Part shown: positions 20,201-29,200 of the stretch, piece after piece
Layout: each line of letters begins with the position of its first letter
How positions within the stretch are numbered: position 1 is the first letter of the stretch
Origin: a virus
Length of the DNA: 64,000 nt
Direction: 5' to 3' (one strand)
Virus record (IMG/VR): IMGVR_UViG_3300035670_012065
Location: 1-64,000 of that record
Notes under the pieces: model-generated
Databases searched by the model: none
Told to the model about the DNA's origin: nothing
Seen by the model: only the letters and a program-made list of their open reading frames with translations
Made by a program: the position numbers and the translations under genes

Positions 20201-23200
20201 AGATTTTGGTGTCAGCTATCTTTAGAAGAAAAAACACAATCTTTACAATTCATTATAGATCCACAGTTAAGTTCCAGAGTATTTATGGCTAGTACCCCCT
20301 TTGCAAGTTCTGAGCAAAGAGCGAAACAAACTCGCCAGATTGCTAAATTAAGGGCTGAAACATTACGAAGATTAGCTAGAGAAAATTTCGATTGCGTTGA
20401 TCCTAATAAAATTATGATTCCGTCTTTAGATATTTCTAGTTTGGATCCTGGTTCATATGTAATAATAAATAAAAATATACCAAATAACGATAGTTTTGGA
20501 AGAATAACAACCTCGTCCAAACTATACACCAAGTCTAATTCTGATAAAATTGTTTTTTTAAATCCTGTTCGTTTATCTGATCCTAGAATTATTGTAGATG
20601 CCCCAGGAATAAACTTGGCAAATGCTAGTTATAGCTATACAACTGATCCAAATTTATCCGTTATTACTAACATAGCTATTGAAGATTATTGCATATTAGC
20701 CAATATGAATAATTTTATCTTAGGAAATTCTAATAGCGTTGACAGAAGATTGTCAAATTCCATACCCAGCAAAGAATTGCAATATTTAGAATATTTGCTA
20801 AGTTTTGTGACACCGCTATCTACAGATGTAAGAAGACTTGTTGCTCAGGGACCATCTATTAATAGTTCTCCTGTTAATGAATCTATTAATCCCAAAATGG
20901 CAATTCCATTTTTTATAGGCGTTCCTATAAAAAGTAATAGAACAGTATACGGACCTTGGACCAATTATCCTGGATTGGTTATGAATCAGAATTTAGCAGA
21001 TAATTTAATTGGGAATATAAAGATAGAACAAAATAGTGATTACGTTCCTTGGAATTATGGAGGAATGTCATATTTAGATAAAATTATTTCATATAGTATG
21101 AATGTTGATGTTAATTATCAAAATATTATAGAAAATGGTCGTGTTTCCATATTAGGTCCGCCTATTTTTGGTATAGGAGGAGTATTTTCATATGAGAGAT
21201 TTTCTGTATTAGGTTCTTATCGTACAAATAATGGTTTTGTTGTATATGATAATAATTATTATGAAAATCAAAATGATAATATTATTTTTATAGATGCTAA
21301 TAGTACAAATAATCCCATATCGTCTTATAGAATTAAAAGGCTAAAACAAGAAACTTATGGGTCAAGTGCTTTAATAAGCAATATTAGTATTCAAACATCT
21401 AGCGAAGGAATAAAAACAACATATAGTTTTCAAACATACAATCCCAAAACAGGACTATTTAATAAACAGATTAGTGACAATATTAAAAAACAAAATGATC
21501 AACTATTAAAATTTAATAAATTATTTTTTGATAAAACAAACTTAGTATCTAATAAAGATATAAAAAATATCACTTCTATATTAGAAACCGCAAAAACATC
21601 AAGAGAACCATATAGTATAAGCAAAAATGCTACTAAGCTTTTTGGAACAAGTCCAGTTGAATTAATAATAGGGCAAGCTACCGAGTTTGTTCCAATACCA
21701 TCAGGTAATTTTAGCATAGAATCGTTCAATAATTTGAAAAGACATCATCATTGGGCTGGGATTATTCCGGCTAATGAGATTGGATCTGAGCTTATTAATG
21801 ATTATGATAGCAAATCGGCTATGAGTTTAGATGGTATATTATCTCCAATTTCTTTTTATCCAACAAGGTTGAATACCACATATGGTATAAGCGATCATTC
21901 TATAAAAAGTTCCGGTTCTATTGTTCCCATATGTCCAAGATGCGGAAATACTAGAAAAATAAACGCCAAATTTGTGGATTACAACTCAGACAGTAGAGCT
22001 GATACAGAAATAGAACTAGCATGTCCAGTTTGTTCAAAATCACAATTTAAGATTCTAAAAGAAGATAAAAATCCCAATAGGGAAACTGGTTTTCCAGATA
22101 TTAACATTTATAGTTTAAATCCAATTGTTGTTTCTCAGGGTGAATTTAAAAATCCTTATGCTGTTTCTGGAGATATTCCTAAACACTCTATTATGGCTTT
22201 AGGAAGAGGTATTAATTTACCAACAGATAATAATAATTTTTTGTTATCAATTAATAATAATTCTTCCGATTATTCTGAGTTTGATGGTTCTACATTAAGT
22301 AATAATTCTGGCATATTAATGAATCAAAGATTTTTTGCCATGAGAGGCCCGTTGATGCTACACGGTTGGGGTTTTGACACTGATGGATATCCAGTACCGA
22401 ATGCTACAGGACAACCGTACTCTATAGACCAATACAATAGACCATTAAGATTTGTTCTTAACACAGGAAATATGACCAATGATCTTTCCAAGCAGGGCCA
22501 ATACATACCATCCGAAACAAATCCTAGGCTTGGAGATATAATTACTAAAGACTATAATTTTAGTGGTAATACATGGAGGAAAAATTCTAATAAAAAATCA
22601 AAATTTTTCCATCCCAAGTGGGCAGAAAGACCGGACTTATGGCCAATAGGCCCAATAGATTTGAGATGGGATAATAATAGAAAAGTATGGGACGCTAGTG
22701 GAGGATGCAAAGAAGAAATACTTCCTCCTTTTATAGTAAGTAACAAGAATGATATTAGTACATTGCAAGAATTTTTAAATAACAGAACAGAAAATAAGTG
22801 CCCATATAGAAATGTTTATATAACATTAGAGAACGATATGATAAAAGAAGATGACTATGATAGTACATATTCTACAAGAGGATTTATTGATGATGTAGAA
22901 TACAATAAAGAACCATTGCAAAATGGATATCGAAGATTAGTATATGTAGTAGATAAAACAGGATATACTGCTCCTAAAGGGACAAAGCTTTTGTGCAGAT
23001 ACGATAGATTAAGTGGTTTTTATGAACCTCTAAGCAAACCTTCTGTAACAGCAGTAGGTCGTATTGGAAGCTCCAATTCCGCCAGAATAACAGGTCATTA
23101 TATACAAGGACGTCGTGCTGGAATATCTCCAAATTTTGTTGTAACTTATGATAATCCTTTGGGACTAAATATAACATCAGGAAATAATGGAATTTTTATC

Positions 23201-23239
23201 TTTATAAATGGAAAATGGACATTGTCCGCTACTAAATGA
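17252..23239 (+). CDS. Giant tail hub/baseplate-like protein with internal zinc-ribbon motif
   Basis: 1995 residues. Around residues 200-245 the pattern VYFKFDNFEFIGLVKSWERN followed by GITYSVTIEG resembles the beta-barrel strands of phage hub proteins (gpD/gp27-like), so a hub or baseplate role is plausible but unproven. Near residue 1560 (nt 21930-22050) two CPxC knuckles, CPRCGNTRKI and CPVCSKSQF, about 30 residues apart, form a probable structural zinc ribbon; this is unusual inside a virion protein. The region around residues 725-755 is a Gly/Ser/Thr/Pro-rich linker. The next gene starts inside its stop (ATGA). No lysozyme or peptidase motif was identified by eye. Confidence 0.5.
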   Translation: MRIVGQTLFLGASVISFSTNIGWGGNNSSLTVELMEDVQPFGKVPFRKFYQNQPADYGHLPLPDEPGISPLPSGHSGNTNLGRNFYDIPHYNNNLSYLPNHYYECSGDDCYVDELGNVYNPNRTKDDGTPDPPKERNIPGKIYYEWINNKFVSRYWVWEDPGFFATGTRVQPDGTVSMDAGHNARPLNTPGGLWTYDIINTPVYFKFDNFEFIGLVKSWERNNRPGGITYSVTIEGFDELLDNCHLILQSFNGAIFNINSSALQDILDDLGDANIVSTSNLLNNNQIGGPINFPAPTGIATTNNFDEKIKRGNLPNIFNVFGFLESMGSNGFGGSKLNSEGLRASDIIDATHVLTSSENFDNRALDKAFSPFGRIITKNISNARNFSVCRDLKSFGIICSNGPVRKPINPAQNYNSFRLDLSSLPRPPDSYRIQGNPSLSITSLIRQISDDTGVDFLSVVVPIHENGFTDFVIKILTVDRTNYNPLYQIPQVVTTLERNNFSVENSSFGQEKNNNYIRKLIFGGNQQRLYQVKNYRLSYSQTNLVYNSITKQFVNLSSNLSKNKVNKIRNPELSSTRNKILSDFVNRQESDIFLRDDEDKNIRFSTTITNWSDTELGRVEDIVRGNYKDTILQLDTSTNSPRYISLLNDVISPYFGLKSETKVPIGDDTNEFRSPRPVLLDTWTNQITIVFDIDELPILSIGEPLSLYNPQLFTQQTGVGQLGEGLAGTSSSITSNQTPTPNPTDFGGPASSGINPTRTLSYTYAGFTIKETELRCPNFDSYLTYCLGKSIYSKPDLFVMLTNAYKDKGIFISAPSGSPSVVPGDGLAGVGGNLTSNANVSQNGIPSSPIPGLRTKMDMNWDIYLNHNFIKDLQILFNFIKNISDTYYGKKYAVKAPALYSYKDTQYANAQIPSTLGNISIFQGSNEIFYDYETVDGAWEEYGNYIDDSIVCGDANWHVLRNDQGLIPTILGYNSSSNIDDLTRFWCQLSLEEKTQSLQFIIDPQLSSRVFMASTPFASSEQRAKQTRQIAKLRAETLRRLARENFDCVDPNKIMIPSLDISSLDPGSYVIINKNIPNNDSFGRITTSSKLYTKSNSDKIVFLNPVRLSDPRIIVDAPGINLANASYSYTTDPNLSVITNIAIEDYCILANMNNFILGNSNSVDRRLSNSIPSKELQYLEYLLSFVTPLSTDVRRLVAQGPSINSSPVNESINPKMAIPFFIGVPIKSNRTVYGPWTNYPGLVMNQNLADNLIGNIKIEQNSDYVPWNYGGMSYLDKIISYSMNVDVNYQNIIENGRVSILGPPIFGIGGVFSYERFSVLGSYRTNNGFVVYDNNYYENQNDNIIFIDANSTNNPISSYRIKRLKQETYGSSALISNISIQTSSEGIKTTYSFQTYNPKTGLFNKQISDNIKKQNDQLLKFNKLFFDKTNLVSNKDIKNITSILETAKTSREPYSISKNATKLFGTSPVELIIGQATEFVPIPSGNFSIESFNNLKRHHHWAGIIPANEIGSELINDYDSKSAMSLDGILSPISFYPTRLNTTYGISDHSIKSSGSIVPICPRCGNTRKINAKFVDYNSDSRADTEIELACPVCSKSQFKILKEDKNPNRETGFPDINIYSLNPIVVSQGEFKNPYAVSGDIPKHSIMALGRGINLPTDNNNFLLSINNNSSDYSEFDGSTLSNNSGILMNQRFFAMRGPLMLHGWGFDTDGYPVPNATGQPYSIDQYNRPLRFVLNTGNMTNDLSKQGQYIPSETNPRLGDIITKDYNFSGNTWRKNSNKKSKFFHPKWAERPDLWPIGPIDLRWDNNRKVWDASGGCKEEILPPFIVSNKNDISTLQEFLNNRTENKCPYRNVYITLENDMIKEDDYDSTYSTRGFIDDVEYNKEPLQNGYRRLVYVVDKTGYTAPKGTKLLCRYDRLSGFYEPLSKPSVTAVGRIGSSNSARITGHYIQGRRAGISPNFVVTYDNPLGLNITSGNNGIFIFINGKWTLSATK

Positions 23240-26200
23240 ACAATTGCACAATTTATAATAAAAGTTTTTTAGATGATCTTATAGATATCAAAAATTCTAT
23301 TAATAATGCTTCTATTCTAGAAACAAAATTAAGCGAACTAATTTCTGCATCACCTCATGAAGATAATATTTGGACACCCTTGATTTTAGATTCTAGTTTA
23401 TCGAATATTAATAAAAAATTAGTGCTAGATAATGGAACAGCAACAGGATACAATAATTTACCTAGTATTCTTGGTATTCAAGATTTTTTAACCATAAATA
23501 ATCCTACTTTTAATTTTTGGAATGTTACAAATGGCGTTATGGTTACAGATTGGATATTGAATAATCCAAATTCTTCTTATATACCAATATTTGGTTTATT
23601 GTGCTGGTTTAAAAAAATAACACCAACACAAAATTATAGACTTATTTCTACAATCCCAAATAATAGTAGAGTTCTATTGTCTGGAACATCTAGGGTTTTT
23701 ATAAAAATAGATAATGATATTTTATACGAAATTAATGATAGCAATAAAAATTCTGCGAGATTTACAACTAGTTCTATAAATTTTGCTTTCAATGAAAATA
23801 ATAGTAATAATAATTATGTAAAAATCTCTGATTTAGGAAATAATCCTCAATTTATTGTTGCTAATACGTTTTTAACAGAGAATAGGGGTCTAGACGCTAC
23901 TAACTTAACAGAAAATATATATAGTGAAATAGCTATAGGTGAAAATAGATATTTATTGTGGGTGCCAAATGGAGACGTATATACTTATTATCTTAATCTT
24001 GACGAAAGATTCAAACAGAACAACGTTGTGGCCCCAAGATCATTTGTCTCATCTGCTTTATACCAAAACTATAATGCTATTTATCATCAATTAAATATAG
24101 ATAATATTAAAACATTTAATAGAAGATCCACTCATATTGCTAGATGTTATAAAAATTTAGCAAAATATTTGGCGTCTAGTCCATATATAGATGAATTTTC
24201 TATTAGTAGATTTTCTGATGATGATGTTAAAAATTTCGTTAATGCTTTTATCTCAACTAATGGAGATAAAAACAACACATTGTCTTGTTTGAATAATATT
24301 AGTATATATCTAAAAAATACAATATTTGAAAATGATATATCTAATATAAACAATAATATTATATATAGTTATAATAGCTTAAAACAAAAAATAGTTCAAA
24401 AGTATGGTTCTAAATTATCTTTAAGCGGTAATGCTTCCATTACTACAAAAAATAACCTATCTAATGGAGCAAATATAGTTGTTGGACAAATTGGTGAATA
24501 TTATGTTGGATTAGACACAGTTGATACCACTATATCCTGCAATCAAACAATAGGTGTTGGATCTTTAGAGGTAAAAACAAATTTTACAAATTCTTCCTCA
24601 ATGGTTGAATTGTTGTCTCCTATACCTCCCGGTATAGATCCACAATTTTTGGGTGAAAATAAAATATACTTATATAATGGATATAAAGCTGTTATATCTA
24701 AAGATAATAATAATTTTGTTAATCTTGTAATGGAAAAAACAACGAATAATCCTGAATTACCAGAATTTAATGATGCTTCTTTAATTAACAATTCAGATAA
24801 TGTTATTTTTAAATATGTTCAATTTACCTCAAGATCAAGAGGTTCTCTTGGTAGAGATCCTTTCATAACAGATTTTATTAAATTTAATGTTGTTTTAGAT
24901 GATTTTAAATTGAATACATACAGAGGATCGGAAGATGCTTTTAATCCATTTTCCGTTATAGCCAAAGAAGAAATATTGTGTTCGTGGGAACAAGTTAGTG
25001 GACCTCCTCTAAAATTTATTAATATTAATTTATTTTATCAAAGTCCTAATCAGGGGCCGATAGTAAAAATAGGTCCAGAAAACAGAGACAAGTTTAAGAT
25101 TTTGGACACCAGTAATACAGAAATAGCTTTTTCAAAATTAAGTGGACCAACAGAGGTTTATGTTGTTCCCTCTATTCCTGGTAGATATCAAATAAAATGT
25201 ACCATGTCAACTCCTTTTGGTGCGTTTACTAAGATTAAAACTTTTTATGTTGTTTATGGTCAAGATTTTTTAATTGCAAAATCAGGATCCATGATTCCAT
25301 CATATGCTTATGAAGAATATTCCAATGTTGGATATGGGTCTTTTAATACGGGAGTAGATAGAAGCGATTCGGTAACTCCCAATGCGGAGGATGTTGAATA
25401 TATTCGGACAAGAGAATCCAATCCGATTTATCTAAATAATGATAATTTAAGAGTAAATGTTCCATATTTACGTAAAATAGCTTTAAATGCTAATGGTTTA
25501 TTTTGGCCAATAAATACTAATTTGTATGTAAAACCAGTAAGAAGCAGACCCTTTCTATTAAATAATAATTCTATATATCAGTTCCCATTTAGAACGCGAG
25601 GTTCTTCTGCACCAAGCTTATTGTCTATTAATTATAGCTTAAATAATTTAACTTATAAATTAGATAGAATAATTTTAGAAAAAACAAGAGTCCCCAACGA
25701 CCCATCTTGCTATAACTGTTTGAGTTTTTATAATCCTCAATTATATGGCAGTAACGGAAGATGGTATAGAAAAAAATCAGTATCGATTGAATCTTTTGAT
25801 GTAGAATCTGCTGTTTATTTTCAACAAAGTTTTAGATTACCAGATATTTCTACAGACTATAGTCCTCCAATCAAACCCTATGGAGGGTATGGTACAAAAA
25901 TTATTAATGATGTGGGCGTTATATTTCCTGATCATTCGGCTCCTGGTGAAATCTTTCCATATATTACAGGACAACCTCTTGACTATAAATCAGATAATCC
26001 AACATCAGATCCTCCATTTTATACCGATGATAGTCGTAAATTTTGTTTCGAACAATTATTACCACAACCAACCAATAATTACTTAACTTTTGAAAAAGGT
26101 GTTTTTCATCCTTATAGTGGATGGATTCAAAATAATAGCCCATTATATAGTGATGTAAAAAATCTTTCTAGTGTTTTAAAATTTAATCCTGGTGCCAGAG

Positions 26201-29200
26201 ATTCTTTTAGTTTTAATGGTCCTAGTATAGAAAATTTAACAAATGACAGCTATATTTATGATAGCAATATTACATATATTATACCTAAAAATTATAAATC
26301 TACCATAGATCTTTCTATTTCTGTTGGAGCACAATGGATACAATGGGGTAAAAATTGTAGCGAAACAAGAAGACCGGGACAAAGACTAGGATCTCCACCG
26401 GACTGGAAATGGAGGAATCAGATACACAGAGAAATTACAGATCAATTAACAATGAATATAGGAGAATATACTAATCATGGATATAGAATATTAGAAGGGG
26501 GTAGACCCAAGTGGATAGAATTTAATAATCAACAAAATTTTTTACCTGTTATGGACGAATTTGGTGTGGATAACGATGAAAATCAGAATAAATTCTCCTA
26601 CAGATTTCCTACTTCTGGGCCTCACTATCCTATTGACGCAATACCTAGTTTTGTTACAGAATACTGGGATAGGTTATCTCAACAGCCTGCTGATGATCAA
26701 CCTGGAGCTAATTTTGGAGATATAAACTATGCAGGATTAGATGATCCTGATCCATCGCAAACATGGGTTGGTATTAAAAATCCAAGAGTATTAGGTTTTA
26801 ATATCAAAGACCTGGAGGTAAAATTAAATTTTCTAAATTATATAAACACTAAAGATTTAAGTATTAGTTTTGAATCTATTCCCGCTCCAGATGAACAATT
26901 GAGGATTTCACCATTTGGAAGAAGACCTCTGGATACACCAATACAACCACAAATTAGTTTTATTGATCAAACAATACCTTATGATATTTTTTCTAGAAAT
27001 TTTAATGAAAATATTTTTATTAATAACGGGGGACTATCATCGTATTTAAGAGAACTAAACAGAATGAATACGAGATATTTAAATGGAGAAACAAATGTAT
27101 CAGCTCCATTAAGATTATATCTATTAAATCAAGAATATATTCAAAACCATAGTGTAAATTTGAGTTTAAAATTTTCTGATAATGCTGATAAGAATACTGT
27201 TTTTTGTGATCAAAAATTTTCAAGAGATAGCTATTTTTTAAATGGTATCGATATTAAATTTACAAATGATCGAAGATCTTATGAGTCTCAACAGATAATT
27301 CATAATAATGAAAGTATTAGACCATCTACTAGCCCCAATAATCATAGCGATAGAGAATCTTATCTTTATAATAAAATTGCAACAAAAAATAAATTAAATA
27401 TTATTAATAATACCTTTAGTAAATACAAGGGTAAGACACTATTCAATAGTACACCTCCTTGCGTGAGTGAAAATTCACCAACAACAGAATCTCCTAACAA
27501 TGATGGTGTTTCAACATTTAGTTGTAATATCACACTTTATGATGAACACGATGATATGCTATTTAATGACAATACTATAGATTCTCAAATGTTTACCAAT
27601 GCCTATGACTTTGATGGTAAAATTAATACTAGTCAATTTGTTAATTCTTTGTGTAGTTGGGAACTTATATTACATATTTCTGATACGACTAAGCCGACAG
27701 CAACCAATTTAAGTTCTTTACATTCTTATGGTAATAATGAAGCGCTTAGTTTAATAGATTATGGAAGACCACCATCATATCCTGGTTATAGTTTTATTGC
27801 TAATCTTAGAAATTATAAACATTTACTACCCTTTGTCAATATTAATGCTCCAAATATATTTTTTCAAGATTATAGTTTATGTGAAAGTTCTATTACTAAA
27901 AATGTTGGTAAATCATCTAAATCATATAATTTAGAATATCCTTCGTTGGCAGTTATACAAATATTGGGGGCTATGGCTCAAGCAGCAGGTATGGTTGCTG
28001 CTGGCGGATTAGCTGGTGTTGGTCCCGGGTTGGCGCTGGGTGCTGCTGGAGCAGCAGCAGGATATGCTGCTATAGTTGGATTTTTTAATGACGCAAGACA
28101 ACAGAGATTTGAACAAGCAGTGGCGAATGAGGCATACCATCAAGAATATGGAGGATATCCTTTTGGAAGTCCAGAAAAAATACTTATTAATTTTAGCAAA
28201 GATAATGTCTTTTGGTATAAGGCCGAAGCTTCTATTTTTAAATACCAGCATACTCCAGTTTTAAAGTATAAACAATACAACTATATTAGATTAAATAAAA
28301 ACTCTTTCCCTTTGTTGTCTAGATTTACTTTTGATATAGTAAAAAATATTGAAGAATTAATCGATGAGTCTTATGTTCAAAACCTATCCATAAAATGTTC
28401 AAAATATAATCTTTTAAATGGCCCACAAAATATAAACAATGTTAGTTACTATAAAGATAGTCTAGTAAGAGTATCTTTTGAACAAGATACAGACGAGCCT
28501 TGTCCAGACGGATTATATATTGTCAATGAGGTTGATAATCAATGGATACCAGTTTCTGGCGATCCTTTATCTGTCTATAAAAACACAGAATATATATTAC
28601 AAAATCATGTGATGTATTATGATACAATATCAACCGATAATAGCATATTTAAAAACTTTGATCAATATTCTAGCTTAAATAAAATTATTATACTTGATAA
28701 TGATATACCCTATAATATTTTTGATATAAATGAACAAGTAATAATTAGTGGAGAAAATATAGAATCTACCGCGACAGTCCTAGGTAAAGCTTTAATATAC
28801 AAGGATAAAAAACCCTATAGTATATTAAAATTAGACACAGATATGTCTGATATAGATCTTATTAGTCCAGATAATAATGTTGTTGTAATGTTTGATTTAT
28901 CATCTTCGTCAGATATAACAAATAATCCAATTAATATGTATGGTTTTGAAAAAGAAAGCATAAATACTCAAATTATACCAGAAATATTTTCCACAACGAA
29001 CAGCGTTGGTTCTTATGGAGACGGATCTCAGAATCTTGATAAAAAACTATTATCTGTTGCTCCTTCTTATAATAATTTATCAAAACTTTATAATACATTT
29101 AATAATAAGCTTAATGATAAATTTAAATATAATAATATGGTATTTAGTACAAATGACTCTCATATTGATTATGTTAGACCTGGCACCTTATTAAGATCAG

